From Pogona vitticeps (Eukaryota; Chordata; Lepidosauria; Squamata; Agamidae): 64,000 bases of DNA. The notes beneath the pieces were generated by a model. It ran no database searches and was not told the origin of the DNA. It saw only the letters and a program-made list of their open reading frames with translations. Each line of letters opens with the position of its first letter. Positions within the stretch are counted from its first letter, which is position 1. Location of the stretch: the NCBI RefSeq assembly GCF_051106095.1, contig NC_135786.1, forward strand, positions 207,943,001-208,007,000. The letters are read 5' to 3'. This document shows positions 11,136 to 21,708 of the stretch, piece after piece. Both the position numbers and the translations under genes were made by a program.

Positions 11136-11648
11136 TGTTACATACAGCACTGATGTTACCTGTCTGTCATGGGTTTGGAGGGAAAGTTCCATCCTATGGG
11201 GAGTGGAAGGCGGGACATCAGGAGGTGGGGCTGTACTGTGTATATATATGTGGAGCCTGTGTGGTGAAGTAGGAGAGTTTGAAGCAGCTGAGAAGAAGAA
11301 GCTGGTGTGGGAGTCTGTGTGTCAGACAGGGTACTACTGTGTGTCAGTCAGTACCTACCTGATAGGTTCAGGTGTCTGTATGGGAAGCCAGAACTGATAG
11401 GTTCAGGGTCTGTGCTTTATTTAAAGGTGTTCTGTGTGAACCAAACTGGTGTATGTATGATTGAGACTAAGCCACGTTACTGTATCTTATTCACTTGATC
11501 ATTTTATTTTCCCTGTGTGTTATTTAAATAAACCTTATTCCTTTATTTGTTAAAAATCCATTCCTGGTCTGTGTGACTCCTTACAGGGAATGGTTGGTGG
11601 CAGCTTAGTGAAACTGTGGCATATCCCAGTAGGTCTGGGGTTGTCACA
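11136..11648 (+). repeat. 5' LTR of the Gmr1-like element
   Basis: Begins TG and ends CA. It contains a TATA-like GTATATATAT at 11241-11250, which would drive element transcription, and AATAAA at 11527-11532 as polyadenylation signal. It matches the 3' LTR over all 513 bases except one observed substitution. Small open frames inside it repeat in the 3' LTR and are not genes. Confidence 0.95.
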
Positions 11649-11653
11649 TTGAT

Positions 11654-11671
11654 TGGTGTCCAGCGTGTGGG
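11654..11671 (+). promoter_or_regulatory. Probable tRNA primer-binding site
   Basis: TGGTGTCCAGCGTGTGGG lies a few bases inside the 5' LTR boundary, where Ty3/gypsy elements bind the tRNA that primes minus-strand synthesis. I cannot name the tRNA from memory. Confidence 0.5.
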
Positions 11672-12088
11672 ATACGACTGGTCCAGTTGTCCAGTGGTCC
11701 AGCAAAACCTGGGCAAGTGTGCCCAGAGCAAGGGGGGTCTAGTCAGGGACAATCTGAGAGCGCGTAGGTAATCTTCTAGGCTTACCTCACGGGGAGGTAC
11801 GCTAGTGGAAGAACGTGTAACCTCAGATTGGTGGGACTAGATTAGGGAGCTCTGAGGCAACCTGTTTTGGCGGGAAAAGGCTGAGGCAAAGCTGAGTGAA
11901 GTAGCAGTGATCTAGCCTGTCTGCTGAGAGGCCTAGCAGAGGGGGGTGGACTCTGGCTGGCAACAGTTGCAAGTTAGTGCTGAAGAACAGCAGCAATCTA
12001 TAGAAGGCTGTTCCTGAGGCAAAGGAAAAAAAGTGGTCGCTTTATTTTGAGGCTTGACTTTTGAAAGCAGCCTGTTCTGGGGGGGATT

Positions 12089-15000
12089 ATGCCCTTGACT
12101 CGAAGCCAAATGGCAGAAATGGGTGAAGTGAGGGAACCCCAGGTAGACCAAGGTTCTGAGGAGGAATTTGGCTCAGTGCAGGATGAGAACACGGGAGAGC
12201 AGAACCCAGAACTCAGGAAAATGCTCATAGCCCAACAGCATGAACTGAGGATGAGGCAATTGGAAAAAGAAGAAAGATTAGAGAGAGAGAAAATTGCTCT
12301 GGAAAAAGAAAGGATGGCGTTTGAGTTACGAAAATTGGAAATGATGAACCAGAACAATAATAACAATAGAGATTCTGAGGGGGGCCAATTGTCTAAAACT
12401 GACCTGAAGAAATTCCCTGTGTACCATAAGGGGGATTGCCCTCAGGTGTTCTTTTCCCTAGTGGAAAGAGCGTTTGTGGACTTCTCAGTAAGGGAAACTG
12501 AGAAGATGACCATCATGCGATCTTTAATCAGTGGCAGCCTGGCAGAAGTCTATGCAGAGATGCCAGAGGAGCTGTTAAAAGATTTTGCAGAGTTTAAAAA
12601 ACTGGTGTTTGCCAGACATGGGATAAATGCGGAACAGCTGAGGCAGAGATTCAGGTCACTCACCAAGAAACCAGAGCAGACTTTTACCCAAGTGGGGGCC
12701 CAACTGGTGAGGCTGCTAGAGAAATGGCTGTCGCAGGAGGGAACAGAGACTTTCCAGCAGCTCAAAGACCTGATAGCGCTGGAACAGTTTTATTCAGTCC
12801 TGCATGGGGAACTGAAGTTCCAGGTGAGGGAAAGGAAACCGAAATCTGTGGCAGAGGCGGCCGAGATCGCAGATTTTATTTCCCAAATAAGAAAGCCCTT
12901 AGGTGAGGGGAAATCTATAGGTAAACCTAAAGAAACCTACAGCAAGTACTCTCAGGGACCAGGGAGAAACCAGCAAGTGGGAGGGGCCCATGGTGAAGGG
13001 AAGCCCTCAGACATGAAACAAAGACCTCAGATTTTGGAGGGAAAACCAAAACCAGATGAGAAAGACTCAAAATACAGCAGAAAATGTTATTTCTGTCAAG
13101 GAAAGGGCCATCTAATCTCAGAGTGTGAGAAATTAAAGCAGCTAAAAGGAAATGTGCCTCATGATTTGAGTGGAACCAAGCCAAAAGCTGTGTTCTGTGT
13201 CCAGAAAGAGCAAAGCTCCTTGTCACTGAGGGAGCCTGTTGCCATGGCTACTCAATCTGGAACAGTTACATCTGCTGATCAGGCTGGGGAAAATGGTCCT
13301 CTTGTGGAGGTCAAGCGCTGCTTGCTAGTGAGAACAGATTCTCAGTTGTTTGAAACCGCAGGGGTGGACGTAGGAATACTTGACCATCAGTATAGGGGGC
13401 TGAGGGATACTTGTTCCCAGGTGACCCTGTGCCATCCAGATATTATTCCTAGGGAGTATATCATCCCAAATGAGAGCTTGAAGGTGGCAGGGATTGAGGG
13501 ACAGGTGATCTCGCTGCCAGTAGCTGAGGTACCTGTAAACTTTCAAGGCTGGAGGGGAGTTTGGCGGCTAGCGATTTCATCGACTCTGCCAGCAGCCGTG
13601 CTCGTGGGAAACGACCTGGCTGAACATGTGAAACGGGTGCTAATGATTACACGCTCACAAGCTAACACAGGGACAGTTCAAGGGGGTATTGGAGAGCCCG
13701 AGACGGAAGCAGAGGGGAGTTCCGAAGCTGTGGTGGAAACCTTAACCACAGACAGCCGATTTGGCCAGGAGCAGAAGGCAGACACCACTCTCCAAAAGTG
13801 TTTTGAACAGGTGACAGACGCCCAGCTAACACCTGAAACCCCAGTGAGATTTCGAGAGAAAAAGGGAATTTTATATAGAGAGACCCTGAGGAATATCTCA
13901 AAAGGGGGAGATGGGATCAGAAGTCAGCTGGTGGTACCTGAAAAGTATCGCCCCATGATCTTACAAAGGGGGCACTCTGACATGTTTGCTGCGCACTTAG
14001 GGGTGAACAAAACACAGCAGAGAATCACACAGAATTTTTACTGGCCTGAAATAGGGAAGCAGATCAAGGAGTTCTGTAAACAATGTGATGTGTGTCAGAG
14101 GCAGGGGAATAACCGTGACAGGACCAAAGCAAAGTTGTGCCCTTTGCCTGTGATTGACACTCCGTTCAAATGTATAGGGGTGGATATTGTGGGACCTTTG
14201 CCCAAGGCCACAAAGAGGGGGAACAGGTTCATTCTCACCATTGTGGACCATGCCACGAGGTACCCTGAAGCCATACCCTTGACTAACATTGAAACTAACA
14301 CAGTGGCAGATGCCTTGGTGGGGTATATGTCCAGGATGGGATTCGCCTCAGAAATAATCACAGATTTGGGCTCATCGTTTACATCGAAGCTCATGAAACG
14401 GTTATGGCAAATCTGTGGAATTAAACACAAGGAAACCACTGCCTATCACCCTGAAAGTAATGGGTTAACTGAGAAGTTCAATGGGACTCTGATGCGCCTG
14501 ATTAGGGCTTACTTGGCAGAGAATCCAAACAATTGGGACCAGAAGCTGCAATCCCTTTTGTTTGCTTATCGATCAGTGCCACAAGCCAGTACCGGGTTCA
14601 GTCCGTTTGAACTTTTGTTTGGGAGAAGGGTGAAAGGGCCACTTGATTTAATCAAGCAAGATTGGGAGCAGATCACCCAGGATGACCCACAAGACGTTGT
14701 GACATATATAGACTCTTTAAGGAATGACCTAAAGAGAAACCTAGAGCTAGCAGCAGAGACCCTGCAAGCTCAAAAGGTCAGAAAGAAAGCTTGGGATGAC
14801 CAGGAAGGCAGGGAGAGGCACTTTAACCCAGGGGAGGAAGTGCTTTGGTCTAGGCTCTGCAAAGAGAACAAACTGCAGCTGGGTAGCCCAGAAATAAAAT
14901 ACTTGGGTCACATAGTAGGGGGAGGAGTGATAAAACCCCTAGAGGCCAAAATAGAAGCCGTTCGTGATTGGCCTAGACCCAACACCAAGAAAAAAGTCAA

Positions 15001-15574
15001 ATCATTTCTTGGGTTGGTGGGCTACTACAGAAAGTTCATCCCGAGGTTTAGCGAGATAGCGGCTCCGCTGACCGATTTGACGAGGAAGAAGACTGATGAC
15101 CGCATCCCGTGGTCCAGCGACTGTGAGGAGGCGTTCCAGAGGTTGAAGGAGGCCCTCATCAACTATCCAGTGCTGCGTGCTCCAGACTTCGACCGGGAGT
15201 TCATCATATACACCGATGCGTCTAACAGCGGGGTAGGAGCAGTTCTTTGCCAGGAGGATGAAAATGGTGACCAGCATCCAGTGTCCTACCTGAGTATGAA
15301 ACTCCAGAAAGGTGAGAGACATTTGGCAACCGTGGAAAAGGAGTGCCTGGCCATAGTCTACGCGATCCGGAAGGCCAAGCCTTACATCTGGGGAAGACAT
15401 TTCATTCTGTGCACTGACCATTCACCACTGCAATGGTTAAAGACAATGAAAACCCACAATAGTAAACTTATGAGGTGGGCTTTAAACCTGCAAGACTATG
15501 ACTTTGAAGTGAAGGTGGTCAGAGGGTCAGTGAACTGTGTTGCTGACGCCTTGTCAAGAAGACCTGAAGAATGA
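12089..15574 (+). CDS. Gag-pol-type frame of the Gmr1-like element (1161 codons)
   Basis: Residues about 40-95 form a charged coiled coil. Residues about 105-270 are the capsid-like region, and about 175-265 closely resemble the vertebrate SCAN domain in pattern (an RQRFRSL segment, then EKWL, LIALEQF, LHGELKFQVRERKP). A CX2CX4HX4C zinc knuckle spans C333-C346. The integrase region begins near 600, with His629/His636 and Cys666/Cys669 for zinc and a D699-D759-E795 catalytic triad of D,D(35)E spacing. From about 925 the sequence resembles the end of Ty3/gypsy reverse transcriptase (YLGH, FLGLVGYYRKFI) and then RNase H (YTDAS, CLAIVYAI, CTDHSPL, NCVADALSR). Gag and pol share one frame. This is a transposon gene, not a host gene. 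Confidence 0.9.
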   Translation: MPLTRSQMAEMGEVREPQVDQGSEEEFGSVQDENTGEQNPELRKMLIAQQHELRMRQLEKEERLEREKIALEKERMAFELRKLEMMNQNNNNNRDSEGGQLSKTDLKKFPVYHKGDCPQVFFSLVERAFVDFSVRETEKMTIMRSLISGSLAEVYAEMPEELLKDFAEFKKLVFARHGINAEQLRQRFRSLTKKPEQTFTQVGAQLVRLLEKWLSQEGTETFQQLKDLIALEQFYSVLHGELKFQVRERKPKSVAEAAEIADFISQIRKPLGEGKSIGKPKETYSKYSQGPGRNQQVGGAHGEGKPSDMKQRPQILEGKPKPDEKDSKYSRKCYFCQGKGHLISECEKLKQLKGNVPHDLSGTKPKAVFCVQKEQSSLSLREPVAMATQSGTVTSADQAGENGPLVEVKRCLLVRTDSQLFETAGVDVGILDHQYRGLRDTCSQVTLCHPDIIPREYIIPNESLKVAGIEGQVISLPVAEVPVNFQGWRGVWRLAISSTLPAAVLVGNDLAEHVKRVLMITRSQANTGTVQGGIGEPETEAEGSSEAVVETLTTDSRFGQEQKADTTLQKCFEQVTDAQLTPETPVRFREKKGILYRETLRNISKGGDGIRSQLVVPEKYRPMILQRGHSDMFAAHLGVNKTQQRITQNFYWPEIGKQIKEFCKQCDVCQRQGNNRDRTKAKLCPLPVIDTPFKCIGVDIVGPLPKATKRGNRFILTIVDHATRYPEAIPLTNIETNTVADALVGYMSRMGFASEIITDLGSSFTSKLMKRLWQICGIKHKETTAYHPESNGLTEKFNGTLMRLIRAYLAENPNNWDQKLQSLLFAYRSVPQASTGFSPFELLFGRRVKGPLDLIKQDWEQITQDDPQDVVTYIDSLRNDLKRNLELAAETLQAQKVRKKAWDDQEGRERHFNPGEEVLWSRLCKENKLQLGSPEIKYLGHIVGGGVIKPLEAKIEAVRDWPRPNTKKKVKSFLGLVGYYRKFIPRFSEIAAPLTDLTRKKTDDRIPWSSDCEEAFQRLKEALINYPVLRAPDFDREFIIYTDASNSGVGAVLCQEDENGDQHPVSYLSMKLQKGERHLATVEKECLAIVYAIRKAKPYIWGRHFILCTDHSPLQWLKTMKTHNSKLMRWALNLQDYDFEVKVVRGSVNCVADALSRRPEE

Positions 15575-15847
15575 AGACGGCGAAAGAAACATGGACTATG
15601 TATATATTTTGGTGACCAAAGGTTAAATGTATCTGTTTATTAAACATGCTCGGTTTGTATGAATAAAGGTAACTTGATGTATTGTAAATGGTAAATGTTT
15701 AAATGCCTAATTGATATGTTTATCCTAAAGTAAGTATGGTATTGTATGTTATGGTATAACTGTTTTTGTATATTTTGAATCCAGGTTGTTTTTTGGAGAA
15801 AAGCACTTTAGCTTTCCCCCTACAAAACAACTTATAAAGAGGGGAGG
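15575..15847 (+). other. 3' internal untranslated region and polypurine tract of the LTR element
   Basis: AT-rich noncoding sequence follows the long frame. The purine run AAAGAGGGGAGG at 15836-15847 directly abuts the 3' LTR and is the expected plus-strand primer of an LTR retrotransposon. Confidence 0.8.
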
Positions 15848-16360
15848 TGTTACATACAGCACTGATGTTACCTGTCTGTCATGGGTTTGGAGGGAAAGTT
15901 CCATCCTATGGGGAGTGGAAGGCGGGACATCAGGAGGTGGGGCTGTACTGTGTATATATATGTGGAGCCTGTGTGGTGAAGTAGGAAAGTTTGAAGCAGC
16001 TGAGAAGAAGAAGCTGGTGTGGGAGTCTGTGTGTCAGACAGGGTACTACTGTGTGTCAGTCAGTACCTACCTGATAGGTTCAGGTGTCTGTATGGGAAGC
16101 CAGAACTGATAGGTTCAGGGTCTGTGCTTTATTTAAAGGTGTTCTGTGTGAACCAAACTGGTGTATGTATGATTGAGACTAAGCCACGTTACTGTATCTT
16201 ATTCACTTGATCATTTTATTTTCCCTGTGTGTTATTTAAATAAACCTTATTCCTTTATTTGTTAAAAATCCATTCCTGGTCTGTGTGACTCCTTACAGGG
16301 AATGGTTGGTGGCAGCTTAGTGAAACTGTGGCATATCCCAGTAGGTCTGGGGTTGTCACA
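15848..16360 (+). repeat. 3' LTR of the Gmr1-like element
   Basis: Same length and ends as the 5' LTR, with one observed base difference (G in the 5' copy, A here, within the GTAGGAxAGTTT context). It is followed at once by the AGTAC target duplication. Confidence 0.95.
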
Positions 16361-16365
16361 AGTAC

Positions 16366-18050
16366 TAATAAAATATAATGTATTATAATATATGTTATAT
16401 TGTATAAGACAGCAGTATAGTTTTCTCATGTACCATATGTGAACTTTGGCACTATTGCCACATCACACATCTTAAATATTAAAGAATCAGTGCATACATT
16501 GTCATTTATATTAAATTTAAAATATCTATCATTCACATTATCTTGGCTGAATAGTTAACATATTTGCCTGTAGATATGGAATTTCAGTTGTTATTCTGCA
16601 GTTCATTCATTGCTACCTGGCCTTCTGATTAGACTCCGCTTTCCCCCGGGTGCTCATGCTTTCCATTTGAGTGCCAAGTTTCATTACCTTCACTTCATGT
16701 TGCAGCATGTTTTCATCAGTGGTACTTAGGGACGTTGTTGGAAAAGAAATTTGAATGTCCACAAGCAAGTCTTACATGAATATATATTACTTTGTGTGTC
16801 TGTACTGTACCGTGTCCATCCATACAAACTTGAAATTGTCCTCCTTGTTCTCTGAACTTTAACAATATGTGTTAGATATATCTTTATGGAAGATACATGA
16901 CAGGACACCAGCATGGTCATATTAAACTCTGTAAGATTTTCCAGAATATTGGTACATACATTTTGCATAATTTTTGTTAAGTAAAACTTTTTAAATGTGC
17001 ATTCTTTCTTTCAGGAAAAAACACACATCTCTCATGGTGAGGATCCAAAAAGCTGCTCTGTGGATCTTGAAGGATTTGAGTATGGACTTGCAATGTGTTT
17101 CCCTGATAAATGGCATAATGATGATGATGATAGCATTGATAATGTTGATAAGCAACAATCAAACCTGTAGCTTAAAGTAGGCCATATTCAGGTTGAAACT
17201 AAGATATGTATATGCCCAATCCGAGACCAATTTATTTGTACTAGTTACTATCATAAATAGTTATAAAGCAAAGTGTAAGTGATATATGTAGGGTCTGTCA
17301 CGAATTCAAAGAGATAATTCATCATATCACAGCTGGATGTCCTAAGCTAGCATCAGTGGGCTATATGTGCAGTCATAACCAAAAAGCAAAGATTATTTTC
17401 AGCAGTTGGCAGTAATCTTATGGATTACTCATATCTTTTCCTCCATGTTATAAAGTCTAGTCATCTCCTGTTTTAAAAAATGAAATCACAATACTATACC
17501 AGGACAAGCAAGCTATCACAGAGAAAACAGTTTATTTTAATAAGTCAAATATTATGCTTCTGGATACATACTAAAGAAAAACATACCTGAGTTCTGAGGA
17601 AGCGGGGTTGTACACCAAAGCTCACATTAAAATATAGCAATTACTTTTTGAGGTGCCATAATGTTTTTGTCTTGGGGGGGATATTATTATTTTGTTTTAT
17701 TTTTGCCTGGTATACTTTATATAGTATATACTCGTAGATGGAGTTCCATCAACAAGCAAATGAAAAAATAAAAAGTACAAAATTTTTGCAAAAAGTAGCA
17801 AATATTAACACAAGAATTTTTAAGAATGTGGAATCAATATCAAGTCATCCTCATCCACATACTGATTTCAGCAGTTGGAGCCGTTCTTTGCTTACCAATT
17901 CGAAACAATTGTCAATAGCTGCCAATTTGCTTCCTGAGGTCATTTTGCAAACATATCATCTCACCCACAAATTGTTGAGACTTGATTTCTAATTTTTAAG
18001 CTTCAGTTCACCCTCAAGTACCAGTAATGCTGAGAAACAAGAAGTATAAT
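16366..18050. other. Unique AT-rich DNA, nothing recognised
   Basis: Contains short ATG/GAT runs near 17116-17130 but no recognisable gene. The 84-codon frame at 17738-17992 has no family resemblance. Confidence 0.45.
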
Positions 18051-18059
18051 ACTAAGACT

Positions 18060-18525
18060 TTGGAAACGTTCAAGATTTTTCCAGGTACAGAAAAGAGATG
18101 GGCACTTACTGCAGTTCAGCGCTTTCGTGCCATTTGGCCACTTGGGCCCATAGATGTTGTGCAGGCACCCTGGATTCTGTTCCCCATCTCGTCCAGCAGG
18201 TGCCCAGTCAGAAGCAGCACCATGAGCTTCCCTGCCATGTTTCCTCCTCTGAGCGGGCACTTGTGGGAGAAGACGGGGCACAGAATCCAGGGCACCTGCC
18301 CAATACATGTGAGCCCTGTCCACTTAATGGCACCAAAGTGCCAAACTGCAGTAAGTGTCCATCTCTAGTACAGAATATTCAGAAATGGTTTACCATTTCC
18401 TTTATCTGTTGGTGCTTCTGGGACTGTGCACCTTGCCCAATGTCCCATAGACTAGCTCTTCTCCCACAATGCACAGTGGGGAATCAAATTCACAACCTCT
18501 GGCTCTACTATCAGATACCCAAATT
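18060..18525 (-). repeat. Antisense tRNA-headed SINE, copy 2, split by a hAT MITE
   Basis: The SINE body is recognisable on both sides of the MITE: AAGATTTTTCCAGGTACAGAA before it, and GTACAGAATATTCAGAAATGG and TGGTTTACCATTTCC after it. It ends in AATGCACAGTGGGGAATC near the reverse-complemented head. Removing the MITE and one 8-bp repeat restores the family's GGTACAGAATACTCAGAA-like phrase, so the MITE is younger than the SINE. Confidence 0.75.
18093..18367. mobile_element. hAT-type MITE, 275 bp, 8-bp target duplication
   Basis: Ends AAGAGATGGGCACTTACTG and its imperfect inverse (CAGTAAGTGTCCATCTCTA) extend into long inverted arms with a GGCACCCTGGATTCTG / CAGAATCCAGGGCACC inner pair. Exact 8-bp duplications GTACAGAA lie at 18085-18092 and 18368-18375, diagnostic of hAT transposase. 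There is no transposase frame, so it is non-autonomous. Confidence 0.9.
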
Positions 18526-18795
18526 AATGAAATATCCAAACACAGGTCTTGTCAAATTGCTTTTAAAAATATCCTCCAAGCCTCTTGGGAGTTATAGTCC
18601 CAAATGAAATATTTCAACCCTCTACTGGAGCGATGCTGTTTATTATTATATTTTCATTTGTTTTGTAAAGCATGAAATAAACACATCTGTCACAGTTTGC
18701 CATTTTCTTGAGCCATCTCTTTAAGTAAAATGAATGGCTAGAATCCCTCAAATAGCAAGGATCAAGCTCTCTGTACAGAAGTCACAGGCAAAGAT
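18526..18795. other. Unique DNA, nothing recognised
   Basis: No gene or clear repeat between the SINE and the mariner-end fragment. Confidence 0.4.
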
Positions 18796-18799
18796 GTAG

Positions 18800-18965
18800 G
18801 GAGACACTTGCTGTTCCAATGAGACCACCGGCAAGGAATTTTCAAGCCCCACAAGATTCCACAAGATAAGTTCCTTTCGCAAGTCAAAGCAAAATTTTGC
18901 TGCTGGAGCTGGTTGTAACTCAAATTGGTCATAAGTCTGGACGTTCATAAGTCAAGGCACCACTG
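18800..18965. mobile_element. Fragment of a Tc1/mariner (Tigger/pogo-type) element end
   Basis: The last about 60 bases (GTTGTAACTCAAATTGGTCA, then AAGTCAAGGCACCACTG followed by TA) match the terminal repeat style of the mariner MITE at 28.6 kb, whose ends also read GGCACCACTG. The opposite terminus is not found, so this is one end of a truncated copy. Confidence 0.7.
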
Positions 18966-18969
18966 TAAA

Positions 18970-21220
18970 TAAATAAATGAATAAATTAGCCCTGGACACC
19001 CATAGCTCACCTGTTCTAATTTAATGTTGTCCACACTGGCTAGTTTAGACTCTCCACACCATCCTGGGTATTCCAGGGATTCTGCCCAAGATCATCCACA
19101 TGTGAAGCATATGCTTTACCACTGGGCTTCAGCATTCCTATTAGCTCCTTTAAGAGTGCCTTGTATTCATCACAGAATGTCACATGTGGAGCAATACAAT
19201 CCTGTGGCATCCAGCTGCTTTCACTGGCATTTTAGTATGCAATTCCGTGCTCAGGATATCAGAGTAACTGACACTGTAGTAGCTCTTCTGCTATTAAGTC
19301 AGCTTTTCCAAACAGTGAAAATGGAAGGCAAATCTTTCTAAGGCAGAGTGAGCTTTACAACACAAGAAATCTGATAAACATGCAATTTTATGCAATTTAG
19401 AGCACATTCAGGAAGCAACACCCTACCGTTTCAGAAGAATGGATTGTGCTGTAGGAAAACAGAACAAAGAGTTCTGGGAAAGGGACATGCCACTTTTCAT
19501 ATGTATGTTGGAATTTCTTTTCTTTTGCTGTTGGCAGAAGCACATCCCTCCAGTTTCTTCGCCCATTGTGATATACATGGTCCAGGACAAAAGCCACACA
19601 ATGAACTGAGATTGCAGGTAGTGTAGAATATAGAGTTCTTTGGCTGTATGCCGAATGGACACTGTCCCTCTTCAAATCTGTTATGTGAGTGCCTTGGTGT
19701 TGATATGAATTAACACAAATGTCTCTGACTTATCAGACCCAGTATCAGCATTCAGCCCTTCTGAGGTACTTTCCAGGGCTCCAGCATCATCATCAGCTTT
19801 CTGGCCACCCTCTGCTGCTGCCAGGAAGTTCATGTCTGGAGAAGGGAGCAGAACTCACCAATGTAGGTGAGGACCCACAGGTAGCAGTTAGCCAGAAGCC
19901 TCTTCAGCCTGAAGCTGACTCTGTCTCACCATTGCTCTGAAAAAGGACACATCCTTGAGGCCCTTCAGAGTGTCTTTACTGCACCATCCAATAAAGTATC
20001 TTAGTGAACTGAATTAGATGGTTTACTAGTTATCACAGCTGAATGGCAGGGAGTAAATTCACTTTCAAACCTATAAAAAAATCAATATCTACCACCACCT
20101 ACACTACTAAAAAACACTATTAGGACTTACAATTTAACATTGGAATTGAATGAAATTCATCTAACTTCCAGTCTCATAACCGTCCAATTTTCTTTAGGGT
20201 TACTTTACAGCCAGGAAGTACAATGGTAGTAATTTAGAGCTAGATATGTTTCTTTTAAATCCCCCATATCAGGTTTTCAGCAAACACAAAGAACACAGAA
20301 CTGCAGTCAAGAATTTTTAGCAAGGAAGTAGGTAAGTTGGAAGATGGATAGGTAAAAGTAGGTAGGTGGATGAATGGATGGAGTTCTTGTTTTCATGTCT
20401 AATGGCCTTATAGGTGGGTGGTAGGAGAAAGACAAAGGCCTCCCCTCATGATCTACATCAGTAGGTTATGTCCTTTGTCCCCAGGGATATGAATACAAAT
20501 ATGTCATCTCTAGTTGCAATCTTGTATAAATGTGCCAGGGAGTAAGTCTCATTGAGCTCTATCAAATCACTCTTGAGTAGATACAGGTGGATTTGCAGTA
20601 TCGGGCCAGGATCTCTCGGCCGAAGTATATTCACTGACTGGGTGAAACAAACAACCAGCCATGATGACAGCTCTAGGCACAAACCTTGCCCCATGGGAAT
20701 GAAAACAACTGTGGCTGATTAGCAGAGCCTGTGCTTCTATGTGTGCTCACTTGTGCTCCTAGGAAAAAAGAAAGAAACAGCAGTCACAAAACTGCAGGGA
20801 CCTAGAACTAGGACAAGGACAAGATGACAATAATGATTATTACCGTAACCTCAGAGTGCTCGTACATGGCAGGGTAAAGTGCTCTTGAAAGAATTATACA
20901 ATAGACAGCATCTTTGTTTGAAGTGCTGTTGGTCCCTAGGAATGAGCGTGATAAAAGTGGCAAAAGGTGTACTGTTGACATTTTTATTGGATCAATATTT
21001 GTTGACAGTTCCCTGTTTGCTGCACGAAGAATATCAATACCAAATTTTTTAAAAAATGAAACAGCAAAAAAGACCATTTCCTTTCAGTTAGAAGTACACC
21101 TTAATTCTAGGAGGTATTATTTTCTCCCTCCTCATTTAATAGGCCAACTTCTTTGTAATTCAGTCCCTCACTTCTGTTGTAACTAAAGCTGTTCTTCTTT
21201 GTAGAGCTAACAGTGAACTT
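18970..21220. other. Unique DNA, nothing recognised
   Basis: About 2.2 kb. A GC-richer patch at 19740-19930 has open frames on the plus strand (73 codons at 19719-19940) but no family I recognise. GGTAGG/GGAT short tandem runs occur near 20320-20380. Confidence 0.45.
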
Positions 21221-21224
21221 CACA

Positions 21225-21365
21225 GTTGCTGTAATGTGCTGTCAAGTTAATTCCAACCTATGGCGACCCTATGAATTAATGACTTCCAGAAGGTCTTATC
21301 ATTCACAGCCCTGCTGAGCTCCCACAAACTCCTGTGGGTTGTGGCTTCCTTTACTGAGCCACAAC
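21225..21365. repeat. Dispersed squamate SINE-like repeat fragment
   Basis: GTGCTGTCAAGTTAATTCC, CTATGGCGACCCTATGAAT and GTGGCTTCCTTTACTGAG are phrases of a common amniote/squamate dispersed repeat. No head or target duplication is visible. Confidence 0.55.
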
Positions 21366-21563
21366 TACACACAGTTGAGAAGGAAACTGACCATTTTGCT
21401 TTTTTCTTCACACAGATTTCTAAACCTTAGTTTTTTCCCCATCTCAAATATGAATAAAATACTTTCAAAACAAACTGAAACAAAATTCTCTCCCCAACCA
21501 GCCAAATTTCCTAGGCACTTGTTCTATTGTTAATCCATTCTCCTTAACAAATAGGCTCTAGGA

Positions 21564-21708
21564 TCAGGTGAGGGAACTTATGTCCTTCTCCCAAATATTG
21601 TCTGGTTCCAGTTCCATCAGCCCCAGCCACGATGGCCAGTACTGAGGGACAAAGACAGATATCAGTCACAGCAAACTCTCAGAGACCTGTAGTTTCCTCA
21701 GCCCTGGT
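21564..21708. mobile_element. Old hAT-type MITE
   Basis: CAGGTGAGGGAACTTATG at the left and its rough inverse (TGTAGTTTCCTCAGCCCTG) at the right match a MITE family whose inner part reads TTCCATCAGCCCCAGCCA, as here. No intact 8-bp duplication is seen, so it is old. Confidence 0.55.

Larger units (their letters stand above)
11136..16360 (+). mobile_element. Ty3/gypsy LTR retrotransposon, Gmr1-like, very young
   Basis: Two 513-bp LTRs begin TGTTACAT and end TTGTCACA. They differ at only one position that I can find by eye, and the element sits between exact 5-bp repeats AGTAC (11131-11135 and 16361-16365). A likely primer-binding site follows the 5' LTR and a purine tract precedes the 3' LTR. 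One long frame contains capsid, zinc-knuckle, integrase and RNase H parts. Integrase lies before RNase H, the order known for Gmr1-like elements and unlike ordinary Ty3/gypsy. It is not complete in every expected pol part; I judge about one major structural break, so it is probably non-autonomous. LTR identity suggests insertion within roughly the last one or two million years, assuming ordinary reptile substitution rates. Confidence 0.93.

Noticed and set aside
11203-11498. Small frames in the LTR, repeated at 15786-16210
   Set aside because: Both LTR copies carry them. They overlap promoter and polyadenylation signals and have no known product.
19719-19940. GC-richer 73-codon frame as a possible exon
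   Set aside because: No recognisable domain or convincing splice sites. Another frame is also open, so composition alone explains it.
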